Origin: an uncultured Clostridia bacterium
GTDB lineage: Bacteria; Bacillota; Clostridia; Oscillospirales; Acutalibacteraceae
DNA: 6,362 nucleotides
Reading direction: 5' to 3'
NCBI GenBank assembly: GCA_937901145.1
Contig: CALCHE010000157.1
Span: 1 to 6,362 of the forward strand
Within the stretch, counting starts at the first letter, position 1. Each line of letters opens with the position of its first letter. Positions 1-6,030 of the stretch are shown in pieces. A program made the translations under genes and the position numbers. The notes below the pieces were generated by a model. The model saw only the letters and a list, made by a program, of their open reading frames with translations, was not told where the DNA came from and did not search any database.

Positions 1-585
1 GGAGATAAAAACTCTCTTGCCGAGGCGGCTTCATATCTTGCCAATGATTATAAGGTTTATGTTCCCGAAAGCAGATGCCACGGTCAGAGCAGTGATCCGG
101 GTGAGATTTCCTATGACCTTATGGCGAAGGATATAAAGGAATTCTGTGAGGCTCTCGGCATCGAAAAGCCTTACATTATGGGGCACAGTGACGGCGGTAT
201 AAATGCACTCACCCTCGCTTATACCTATCCCGATCTTCCCGGTGCGATAATTTCCTGCGGTGCTAACTCCGTGCCTGAAAAGTTTAAGCCTTATTTCACT
301 ATAGGTGTTAAGGTGATGAATATTTTCAAGCCCGACAAGCTCAATGATATGATGCTCACTCTGCCTCAGATGAACGCGGAGCTTCTGTCACAGATAACCT
401 GTCCGACCTACATAGTAGCAGGGGAGAATGACATAATGTGGCTGAGTGATACTGCCTTCCTTTATGTGAGCACACAGCCTTACAGTGAGATCGCTATCAT
501 AAAGAATGCTAACCATTCCTCCTATATTTCGCAGGACGGAAAGCAGGCTTATGTTTTGGCCAAGGATTATTTTGAAAGCCTTTAA
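1..585 (+). CDS. Alpha/beta hydrolase fold protein (5' end outside window)
   Basis: The reading frame is open from base 1, so the gene begins before the window; 194 residues are visible, ending in TAA. An internal ATG at 121 is not the start, because conserved fold sequence lies before it: residues 21-31 (VPESRCHGQSS) resemble the loop V-x-D-x-R-G-H-G-x-S after strand beta-4. The nucleophile elbow is GHSDGG (61-66) with Ser63; the acid is probably Asp144 in AGEND (140-144) and the base His172 in NANHSS (170-174). These three, in this order and spacing, support an active serine hydrolase. The segment between core strands (about 90-130) is short, so the lid is small. There is no sign of secretion in the visible part. 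The substrate cannot be told: esterases, lactonases and C-C hydrolases share these motifs. It converges on the YbaK-type gene. Confidence 0.88.
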   Translation, partial: GDKNSLAEAASYLANDYKVYVPESRCHGQSSDPGEISYDLMAKDIKEFCEALGIEKPYIMGHSDGGINALTLAYTYPDLPGAIISCGANSVPEKFKPYFTIGVKVMNIFKPDKLNDMMLTLPQMNAELLSQITCPTYIVAGENDIMWLSDTAFLYVSTQPYSEIAIIKNANHSSYISQDGKQAYVLAKDYFESL

Positions 586-589
586 TTAA

Positions 590-603
590 ATGCAGAATGC
601 AGA
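590..603 (+). repeat. Two tandem ATGCAGA heptads
   Basis: ATGCAGA occurs twice in tandem (590-596, 597-603), followed by a degenerate ATGGCGT. The array lies right after the stop codon of the alpha/beta hydrolase gene. Confidence 0.75.
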
Positions 604-656
604 ATGGCGTGTAGGATTTCAAAAATATGGAAATGATACACCGCAAAATAAAATAC

Positions 657-694
657 AAAAAATCAGGGACTGTTGTTTTAACTGCAACAGTCCC
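657..694 (-). terminator. Rho-independent terminator, best read on minus strand
   Basis: GGGACTGTTG (666-675) and CAACAGTCCC (685-694) form a perfect 10-bp stem with a 9-nt loop. Read on the minus strand, the stem is followed by TGA and then six T (662-657), the usual layout of an intrinsic terminator. It would end transcripts of the YbaK-type gene after a 3' UTR of roughly 140 nt. On the plus strand the stem is followed by ATTATTATAATC, and a T7 run comes only about 20 nt later, so termination of the hydrolase transcript there would be weaker; a bidirectional role is possible. Confidence 0.7.
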
Positions 695-785
695 ATTATT
701 ATAATCTGCTATTTGTTTTTTTCATTAGTATTATTCTGCGGAAAACAAGTTAATTAATTTACCACTGTAAACCCGCGACCGCAAT

Positions 786-813
786 TCTGCGTTCTGCACT
801 CTGCATTCTGCAT
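786..813 (-). repeat. Four tandem heptads (ATGCAGA type), minus orientation
   Basis: Read on the minus strand from 813 to 786 the units are ATGCAGA, ATGCAGA, GTGCAGA and ACGCAGA. The first two bases vary while the TGCAGA/CGCAGA core is kept, as expected of an ageing tandem array. It is inverted relative to the two-copy array at 590-603. Confidence 0.75.
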
Positions 814-814
814 T

Positions 815-837
815 CGAATAGGCCGAAGGCTTATTCG
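815..837. other. Hairpin overlapping the stop codon of the YbaK-type gene
   Basis: CGAATAGGCC (815-824) and GGCTTATTCG (828-837) pair over 10 positions around a 3-nt loop, with one imperfect pair (821/831: G-T on plus, A-C on minus). The minus-strand TAA stop (833-831) sits inside the stem. There is no T-run behind it on either strand, so it is not a classical terminator; it could stabilise the mRNA 3' end or be the outer edge of the neighbouring repeat element. Confidence 0.4.
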
Positions 838-1301
838 GGCAGCTTGCACACATCCACCCAGCCGTCACATTCGCTGAATTTCTCCAGCTCCTCCATATTC
901 AGCTCGATGGCGCTGTTACTGCTTCCCACGGCAGGGAAAACAGTCTCGAAGCGTTTGAGGGATTCGTCGAGGTAAACCTTTACACCCTCATTAATGCCGA
1001 AGGGACATACACCGCCTACGGCGTGGCCTATCATTTCCTCCACCTGCTCGTAAGTGAGCATCTTTGCCTTCTGTGAGAAGGTCTGCTTGAATTTTTTATT
1101 ATCTACCTTCGCATCACCGGCGGCTACTATCAGAATCGCACCGCTGTCGAGAAGAAAAGAGAGAGTTTTTGCGATTCTTTTTCCCTCTGTATTAAGTGCC
1201 TTTGCGGCTAATTCCACTGTCGCACTGGAAACCTCGAACTCCATAACTCTGTGGTCAGCACCGTATTTTTTCAGATGCTCTCTTCCTTTTTCTATTGACA
1301 A
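831..1301 (-). CDS. YbaK/EbsC-type aminoacyl-tRNA deacylase
   Basis: The protein (156 aa from the chosen start, close to 159 aa in E. coli YbaK) belongs to the YbaK/prolyl-tRNA editing family, which hydrolyses wrongly charged tRNA in trans in the cytoplasm, classically Cys-tRNA(Pro) or Ala-tRNA(Pro). Seen here: IAKTL with Lys45, matching the conserved family lysine; the glycine-rich GHAVGGVCPFG (92-102); and VGSSNS (125-130) near the C-terminus. No synthetase domains are attached, so it is free-standing. Start choice: AAGGA at 1315-1311 touches the ATG at 1310 with no spacer but sits 9 nt before TTG at 1301. The TTG gives an N-terminus MSIEKGREHL, which looks typical of the family. The ATG start would add three residues. 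A sigma-A promoter lies at 1359-1331. The amino acid and tRNA specificity cannot be decided from sequence, so no symbol is given. Confidence 0.9.
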   Translation of the reverse strand: MSIEKGREHLKKYGADHRVMEFEVSSATVELAAKALNTEGKRIAKTLSFLLDSGAILIVAAGDAKVDNKKFKQTFSQKAKMLTYEQVEEMIGHAVGGVCPFGINEGVKVYLDESLKRFETVFPAVGSSNSAIELNMEELEKFSECDGWVDVCKLPE

Positions 1302-1310
1302 GATAATCAT

Positions 1311-1315
1311 TCCTT
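1311..1315 (-). promoter_or_regulatory. RBS deciding a TTG start for the YbaK-type gene
   Basis: The minus strand reads AAGGA directly against ATG (1310-1308). With zero spacing this ATG is a poor start, while TTG at 1301-1299 has a 9-nt spacing. No other Shine-Dalgarno-like stretch is seen upstream. Confidence 0.6.
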
Positions 1316-1330
1316 TTAGTATTTTTTACC

Positions 1331-1359
1331 ATTGTACTCCTCTTTTTATTTTAAGTCAA
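1331..1359 (-). promoter_or_regulatory. Sigma-A promoter of the YbaK-type gene
   Basis: On the minus strand TTGACT (1359-1354), a 17-bp spacer and TACAAT (1336-1331) match the housekeeping consensus at 5/6 and 5/6 with ideal spacing. Transcription would begin near 1324, giving a leader of about 23 nt to the TTG start. Confidence 0.8.
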
Positions 1360-1361
1360 AT

Positions 1362-1373
1362 ATTTTCGAAAAT
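1362..1373. promoter_or_regulatory. 12-bp perfect palindrome between divergent promoters (candidate operator)
   Basis: ATTTTCGAAAAT is a perfect palindrome centred at 1367/1368. It lies 2 bp from the -35 box of the minus-strand promoter (1354-1359) and 3 bp from the -35 of the plus-strand promoter (1377-1382), so a bound protein could affect both. It does not match the Bacillus-type LexA box (GAAC-N4-GTTC). AT-rich palindromes also arise by chance, so operator function is inference. Confidence 0.35.
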
Positions 1374-1376
1374 CGG

Positions 1377-1405
1377 TTGTTTTTTTCTCTGATTTAATGT
1401 AAAAT
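1377..1405 (+). promoter_or_regulatory. Sigma-A promoter of pcrA
   Basis: TTGTTT (1377-1382), a 17-bp spacer and TAAAAT (1400-1405) form a good housekeeping promoter, giving a leader of about 28 nt before the ATG at 1440. It is back-to-back with the promoter of the YbaK-type gene; the two -35 boxes are 17 bp apart. Confidence 0.7.
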
Positions 1406-1439
1406 TAAGAGGTATGTTTTAATAATAAAGAGGTAAAAT

Positions 1440-3824
1440 ATGGCGTCAAAAGAATTTTTAGAATTAAGAAAAAAGATAATCGAAAAAGACTTTAAATATA
1501 TGAATGACAAACAGCAGGAGGCTATTTATCAGGTGAACGGTCCCGTGCTGATTTTAGCAGGTGCGGGAAGCGGAAAAACCACCGTTATCGTTAACCGTAT
1601 CGCGAACATCGTAAAGTACGGTAATGCCTATAACAGTAAAGAGGTAGCCTTCGAGCCCAGTGAAAGAGATATTCGCCTTATGAAGGCATATTTAGACGGT
1701 GAAGAGGATGCTCTTTTTGACATCGAGGATCTCCTTTCCGTAGACCCTGCCCGTCCCTGGCAGATACTTGCCATTACCTTCACCAATAAGGCCGCTAACG
1801 AGCTTAAGGAAAGACTGGAAAAAATGCTCGGTGAGGAAGCCAAGGAAATATGGGCTTCCACCTTCCATTCCAGCTGTGTGCGTATACTGCGCCGTGACGG
1901 TCAGGTTTTAGGCTATACGAAAAGCTTTACCATTTACGACACCGACGACACGAAAAGACTAATCAAGGAGTGTCAGAGACAGCTGGGAATAAGCGATGCC
2001 AACCTACCCCATAAAACCATTCTGAATGAAATCAGCCACGCTAAGGACAGTCTTATTTCACCTGATGAATACATTGCCTCTGCAGGTAAGGATGCCCGTA
2101 AGGCACAGATAGGCAAGGTGTACAAAATGTATCAGAAGGAGCTCAAAAACGCTGATGCCATGGACTTTGACGACATCATCGTAAACACCGTAAAGCTCCT
2201 CGAGGAGTACGACGATGTAAGGGAATATTATCAGAAAAAGTTCCGCTATATTATGGTTGACGAGTATCAGGACACCAACCACGCTCAGTATAAGCTCACA
2301 GAGCTTCTGGCAGGCGGTCACAGAAATATCTGCGTAGTGGGTGACGATGACCAGAGTATTTACCGCTTCCGAGGTGCTACTATCGAAAACATTATGAGCT
2401 TCGAGCACCGTTATGCCGAGTCAAATATCATCCGTCTCGAGCAGAATTACCGTTCTACACAAACTATTCTCGACGTAGCCAACGAGGTTATTTCAAATAA
2501 TAAGAAGAGAAAGGGTAAAAGCCTGTGGACAGCTAACGGCGGCGGTGACAAGGTGGTTATCAATACGGCCTACGATGAAACGGATGAAGCGAAATTCATT
2601 ACCGAAACCATCGAAGAAAATGTCAGCTCGGGCAAATTCACCTTCAGTGACCACGCTATTCTCTACAGAATGAATGCTCAGTCGAATACCATCGAAAATG
2701 TTCTCGTCAGAGCAGGTATACCCTACCGCATCATCGGCGGCCACCGCTTCTACGAAAGAGCTGAAATCAGGGATGCTATCGCATACCTTACCATTCTCAA
2801 TAATCCCAACGATAATGTAAAGCTTCGCCGTATAGTAAATGTACCTAAAAGAGGTATCGGTGATACCACCGTAAACAAGGCAAGCGAAATTGCTTCGGGG
2901 CTCGGTATAAGCCTCTTCGAGGTTTTCTCTCACGCTGATGAATATGAAAGCCTTAAACGAAGCGCCAAAAAGCTGATGGAGTTTACCTCCACCATCGACT
3001 CCGTAAGAGCTAATGTGGATAAAATACCTCTCGATGAGCTTTTCGAGGATATTATCCGTAAAACCGAATATATGGCACATCTGCGCCTGGATAAAGAAAA
3101 GGGTGCAGAACGAGTAGAAAATATCTACGAATTGGTGACCAACCTTAAAAACTATCAGTCGGAAAACGAAGAGGTGACTCTCTCAGGCTTCCTGGAAGAA
3201 GTCGCTCTTATGACTGACATCGATAATTATAATGCTCAGCAGGATGCAGTGGTTCTTATGACCATTCACTCCTCGAAAGGTCTTGAGTTCCCGGTTGTAT
3301 TCCTTCCCGGTATGGAGGAAAGCATCTTCCCGGGAGTGCAGAGTATGTTCAATCCCGACGACGTGGAGGAGGAAAGACGACTTGCTTATGTAGGCATCAC
3401 CCGTGCCAAAAGAAAGCTCTTTATCTCCCATGCAAACTCCCGTATGCTTTTCGGTACCACTCAGAGAAATCTTCCCTCACGCTTCGTTATCGAAATTCCC
3501 GATGCTCTCACCGAAAGAACAGGCAGAAGACCCACCTCACAGATGTCCTTCGAGGGTCTTGCCAGAGGGGATTACGAGAGAGAGGACAGAAACTTCTCAG
3601 GAAACGGCTATCTTTCACGAAACAGAGTACAGCCTGTCAAAAAGGCAGCTCCTGTTTCTACGGAAACCTATGCTGTGGGCGATACCGTTATGCACAAGGT
3701 ATTCGGTAAGGGTGTGGTTGTTTCCGCTAAACCGATGGCAAACGACTTTATGCTCGAAATCGCCTTCGAGGGCGGAAGCACGAAAAAGCTTATGGCAAAC
3801 TTCGCGAAATTACAGAAAGTGTAA
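1440..3824 (+). CDS. pcrA: ATP-dependent DNA helicase PcrA/UvrD
   Basis: Superfamily 1A 3'-5' DNA helicase (794 aa) acting in nucleotide excision repair, replication-transcription conflicts and removal of RecA filaments. The motif set is complete: Q motif around 21-29 (MNDKQQEAI), Walker A AGAGSGKT (40-47), Ia ITFTNKAANEL (112-122), Ib STFHSS (140-145), II VDEYQD (273-278), III GDDDQSIYRFRGA (301-313), IV LEQNYRST (333-340), V MTIHSSKGLEF (607-617) and VI EEERRLAYVGITRA (643-656). A polar linker (about 690-742) leads to the C-terminal Tudor-like domain (743-794, YAVGDTVMHKVFGKGVV), which in Bacillus PcrA contacts RNA polymerase; this supports PcrA over Rep. Residues about 62-105 form an acidic insertion between motifs I and Ia that is absent from Bacillus PcrA. 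Start: AAAGAGG (1427-1433) sits 6 nt before the ATG. The gene has its own promoter and is followed after 9 nt by the GH28-type gene. Confidence 0.96.
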   Translation: MASKEFLELRKKIIEKDFKYMNDKQQEAIYQVNGPVLILAGAGSGKTTVIVNRIANIVKYGNAYNSKEVAFEPSERDIRLMKAYLDGEEDALFDIEDLLSVDPARPWQILAITFTNKAANELKERLEKMLGEEAKEIWASTFHSSCVRILRRDGQVLGYTKSFTIYDTDDTKRLIKECQRQLGISDANLPHKTILNEISHAKDSLISPDEYIASAGKDARKAQIGKVYKMYQKELKNADAMDFDDIIVNTVKLLEEYDDVREYYQKKFRYIMVDEYQDTNHAQYKLTELLAGGHRNICVVGDDDQSIYRFRGATIENIMSFEHRYAESNIIRLEQNYRSTQTILDVANEVISNNKKRKGKSLWTANGGGDKVVINTAYDETDEAKFITETIEENVSSGKFTFSDHAILYRMNAQSNTIENVLVRAGIPYRIIGGHRFYERAEIRDAIAYLTILNNPNDNVKLRRIVNVPKRGIGDTTVNKASEIASGLGISLFEVFSHADEYESLKRSAKKLMEFTSTIDSVRANVDKIPLDELFEDIIRKTEYMAHLRLDKEKGAERVENIYELVTNLKNYQSENEEVTLSGFLEEVALMTDIDNYNAQQDAVVLMTIHSSKGLEFPVVFLPGMEESIFPGVQSMFNPDDVEEERRLAYVGITRAKRKLFISHANSRMLFGTTQRNLPSRFVIEIPDALTERTGRRPTSQMSFEGLARGDYEREDRNFSGNGYLSRNRVQPVKKAAPVSTETYAVGDTVMHKVFGKGVVVSAKPMANDFMLEIAFEGGSTKKLMANFAKLQKV

Positions 3825-3828
3825 GGTG
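3823..3828 (+). promoter_or_regulatory. RBS of the GH28 gene overlapping the pcrA stop
   Basis: AAGGTG begins within the TAA stop of pcrA and lies 5 nt before the ATG at 3834. With no promoter-like sequence or terminator between the genes, this points to cotranscription and perhaps translational coupling. Confidence 0.55.
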
Positions 3829-3833
3829 CAGCT

Positions 3834-5189
3834 ATGAAAATATATAACGTAAAAGATTTCGGCGCTGTCTGTGACGGAAAGCACGACGACGGTGACGCTA
3901 TACAGAAGGCTATCGATGCCTGTACTGCTGAGGGTGGCGGTACTGTAATTCTCGGAGCAGGTGAGTACTACAGCCACTCAATTCAGATTAAGGAGAATGT
4001 AGAGTTTTATCTGCAGAAGGGTGCACATCTTAAGGCAAGTGCGGACATCAATTCCTACATCAGACCCTGCGAAACTATCAACGATCCTAAAACTGCTCTC
4101 GTAGGTAATCCCGTAACAGGCAAGCCCTCCTTCGCTTTTATTTACGGCTACGGTGCTCATAATGCCACTATCAGCGGTGAAGGCATCATTGACGGTAACT
4201 GTTACGCTTTCGTGGAAAGAAAGGATCAGTATTATGTTACGGGTAATTTCTATCCCAGACCTACCGTTATTTATATCGAAAACAGTCACCACATCACCGT
4301 AAAGGATGTCACCGTGAAGGATGCTCCCTTCTGGACTCTTCATCCCGCAGGATGTGACGATGTGCTTATTTCAAACATCCGTATCCTTAATCCTATCGAT
4401 GTGGCAAACAGTGACGGTATCGATCCTGACCACTGCTCGAATGTGAGAATCGTGGGCTGTCATGTGGTATGTGCTGACGACTGTATCTGCCTTAAGGCTT
4501 CCAAAGGTAACAGCGAATACGGTCCCTGTGAGAACATCGTTATCACGGGCTGTACTCTTACCTCTACCTCTGCCGCTGTCAAGATAGGCACCGAGGGTGT
4601 GGGCGATTTCAGAAATGTTATCGTAGATAACTGCGTTATTTCCAGATCCAACCGAGGCATCTCCATTCAGATAAGAGACGGCGGAAACGTGGAAAATGTC
4701 AGCTTCTCAAACATCATCATCGAAACACGCTGCTTCTGTCCCGACTGGTGGGGTAGTGCAGAGCCTATAGCTATCACCGCCTTCAGAAGAGACGAAAACA
4801 CTGTCTGCGGTCACATTAAAAACATCCGCTTCAGCAATATCACCTGTAAGGGTGAAAACGGTATCCTGGTTCACGGTACCGAGGATAATCCCGTGGAGGA
4901 TGTAACCTTCGAAAACGTGAAGGTTACTCTTGACAAAACCTCAAAGTGGAACTGCGGTATTTACGATCTCCGTCCCGCTATTGACTATGGAATCACCGAA
5001 AGTAAAAACTCCTGCATTTTCATAAAGAATGCCAAGGATGTAACTCTCAGAAACAGCAAAGCCTCCTACGGTAAAATCTGCGACAGCTATGCGCACGGTC
5101 TTTACTGTGAAAGGGTGGAAAACCTCAAAAGAGAAGGATTTTATGCAGAGAGTGCATCGGAAGAATATGAAAATATAAAAATTATCTGA
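3834..5189 (+). CDS. Glycoside hydrolase family 28-like (polygalacturonase-type) beta-helix protein
   Basis: This 451-aa protein has the GH28/pectate-lyase N-terminal signature (DFGAVCDGKHDDGDAIQKAI, residues 8-27) and then a right-handed parallel beta-helix of repeated N-I/V-x-I/F turns. GH28 enzymes hydrolyse galacturonan or rhamnogalacturonan bonds by inversion. The three acidic catalytic positions are kept: Asp194 in NSDGID (192-197) and Asp215-Asp216 in ADDC (214-217), with the same 21-residue spacing as in fungal polygalacturonase II. The GHG histidine motif appears as SAAVKIGT (246-253) and RIK as QIR (279-281), by eye alignment. WWGSAEP (305-311) looks like a subfamily marker. It starts directly in the domain, with no signal peptide, and has 21 cysteines, so a cytoplasmic enzyme acting on imported oligosaccharides is likely. 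The substrate is unknown. It is 9 nt behind pcrA, an unrelated function. No terminator follows it. Confidence 0.85.
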   Translation: MKIYNVKDFGAVCDGKHDDGDAIQKAIDACTAEGGGTVILGAGEYYSHSIQIKENVEFYLQKGAHLKASADINSYIRPCETINDPKTALVGNPVTGKPSFAFIYGYGAHNATISGEGIIDGNCYAFVERKDQYYVTGNFYPRPTVIYIENSHHITVKDVTVKDAPFWTLHPAGCDDVLISNIRILNPIDVANSDGIDPDHCSNVRIVGCHVVCADDCICLKASKGNSEYGPCENIVITGCTLTSTSAAVKIGTEGVGDFRNVIVDNCVISRSNRGISIQIRDGGNVENVSFSNIIIETRCFCPDWWGSAEPIAITAFRRDENTVCGHIKNIRFSNITCKGENGILVHGTEDNPVEDVTFENVKVTLDKTSKWNCGIYDLRPAIDYGITESKNSCIFIKNAKDVTLRNSKASYGKICDSYAHGLYCERVENLKREGFYAESASEEYENIKII

Positions 5190-5207
5190 GAAAAAATCTG
5201 AAAACTC

Positions 5208-5236
5208 TTTACACTTTACCTTATATTTAGTAGAAT
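5208..5236 (+). promoter_or_regulatory. Sigma-A promoter of pyrH-frr
   Basis: TTTACA (5208-5213), a 17-bp spacer and TAGAAT (5231-5236) form a good housekeeping promoter, with transcription expected near 5243 and a short leader carrying GGAGG (5257-5261). pyrH can therefore be expressed independently of the upstream pcrA-GH28 pair, although read-through is possible because no terminator separates them. Confidence 0.75.
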
Positions 5237-5270
5237 ATAAAATAAGAGAAAATAACGGAGGTACATTTTT

Positions 5271-5978
5271 ATGGCAAGTAAATATAAAAGAATACTCCTT
5301 AAGCTCAGCGGTGAGGTTTTAGCCGGCGAAGAGGGAAAGGGTATCAATTTCGATATTGTAAATGATGTATGTCAGAGAATCAAAAAATGCACAGAGCTCG
5401 GCACACAGATCGGTCTTGTAGTAGGCGGCGGTAATTTCTGGCGCGGCAGAAGCAGCGGTGAAATGGACAGAACCAGAGCTGACCACATGGGTATGCTCGC
5501 TACCTGCATCAATGCTCTCGCTCTCTGCGACACTCTCGAGCAGTTAGGCGTAAAGGCTTATGTTCAGACTGCCATTCCTATGCCTTTGGTAGCTGATCCC
5601 TATACCAAAAGAGGTGCTGTAGAGCATCTGGAAAAGGGTGAGGTTGTAATCTTCGGTGCAGGCATCGGCTGTCCCTTCTTCTCCACTGATACCACAGCTG
5701 CTTTACGTGCTGCTGAAATCGGTGCTGAGATTATTTTCAAGGCTACCAATGTAGACGGCGTTTACGACAAAGACCCCAATAAATTTGACGATGCCGTGAA
5801 GTTTGATACACTCACTCATTCAGAGGTTCTTTCGAAGGGACTCAAGGTTATGGATGCCACAGCAGCTTCCCTTTGCAGAGATAATAATATTGATATTTTA
5901 GTTTTCAATCTCAACGATTACGATAACATCGTAAGAGCTGTCGAGGGTGAAAGCATCGGTACTGTAGTTAAGGAATAA
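5271..5978 (+). CDS. pyrH: UMP kinase
   Basis: Cytoplasmic hexameric UMP kinase (235 aa, the usual bacterial length) of the amino acid kinase family. It phosphorylates UMP to UDP with ATP, the step that feeds UTP and CTP synthesis. Visible motifs: KLSGE (11-15) for phosphate binding; VVGGGNFWRGR (50-60), typical of PyrH; ADHMGMLAT (70-78) at the UMP site; FFSTDTTAALRA (136-147) for UMP and catalysis; KATNVDGVYDKDP (157-169), the nucleotide-binding segment; and MDATA (194-198). No key residue appears to be missing. GGAGG (5257-5261) lies 9 nt before the ATG, supporting this start. It is followed after 52 nt by frr, the normal bacterial order, but the gene upstream is GH28-like rather than tsf. 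The family is commonly regulated allosterically by GTP and UTP. Confidence 0.97.
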   Translation: MASKYKRILLKLSGEVLAGEEGKGINFDIVNDVCQRIKKCTELGTQIGLVVGGGNFWRGRSSGEMDRTRADHMGMLATCINALALCDTLEQLGVKAYVQTAIPMPLVADPYTKRGAVEHLEKGEVVIFGAGIGCPFFSTDTTAALRAAEIGAEIIFKATNVDGVYDKDPNKFDDAVKFDTLTHSEVLSKGLKVMDATAASLCRDNNIDILVFNLNDYDNIVRAVEGESIGTVVKE

Positions 5979-5986
5979 TATTCCTT
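5970..5986 (+). other. Short hairpin across the pyrH stop codon
   Basis: AAGGAAT (5970-5976) and ATTCCTT (5980-5986) form a perfect 7-bp stem with a 3-nt loop covering the TAA of pyrH. It is AT-rich and followed by GATAATATAAAAAA rather than a T-run, so it is unlikely to terminate; a minor processing or stability element is possible. Confidence 0.3.
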
Positions 5987-6030
5987 GATAATATAAAAAA
6001 TAAATTCTTTACATAAGAGAGGAAATAGTT

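Larger units (their letters stand above)
589..814. repeat. Possible MITE-like intergenic element bounded by inverted heptad arrays
   Basis: A 15-bp perfect inverted repeat (AATGCAGAATGCAGA at 589-603, its reverse complement at 800-814) bounds 226 bp of non-coding, AT-rich DNA with a central hairpin at 666-694. Nothing in it looks coding. The terminal repeats and size resemble a miniature inverted-repeat element, but no clear target-site duplication is visible at the edges and the ends are simple tandem repeats, so it may instead be two independent repeat arrays. It fills nearly the whole space between two convergent genes, beginning 4 bp after the stop of the hydrolase. Confidence 0.35.

Noticed and set aside
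121..585. Treating the ATG at 121 as the true start of the hydrolase
   Set aside because: The frame is open to base 1 and the upstream residues carry the conserved R-x-H-G-x-S loop of the fold, so the gene starts before the window.
586..830. CRISPR array
   Set aside because: The repeats are contiguous 7-bp units without unique spacers, and no cas gene is present.
1362..1373. LexA/SOS box upstream of pcrA
   Set aside because: The palindrome ATTTTCGAAAAT lacks the GAAC/GTTC half-sites of Gram-positive LexA boxes.
1054..1392. Plus-strand open frame opposite the YbaK-type gene
   Set aside because: It lies antisense to a well-supported gene, lacks a ribosome binding site and family features, and runs through the divergent promoter region.
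2493..3080. Long antisense open frame (195 codons) within pcrA
   Set aside because: It is a shadow of the pcrA codon pattern: no recognisable domain and no promoter or ribosome binding site; pcrA motifs are intact throughout.
3403..3837. Overlapping plus-strand frame (144 codons) spanning the pcrA 3' end
   Set aside because: The translation is Pro/Ser/Arg-rich and unlike a protein family, while pcrA motif VI and the C-terminal domain are read in the other frame.
5970..6030. Terminator or attenuator between pyrH and frr
   Set aside because: The stem at 5970-5986 is short and AT-rich and is followed by A-rich rather than T-rich sequence.
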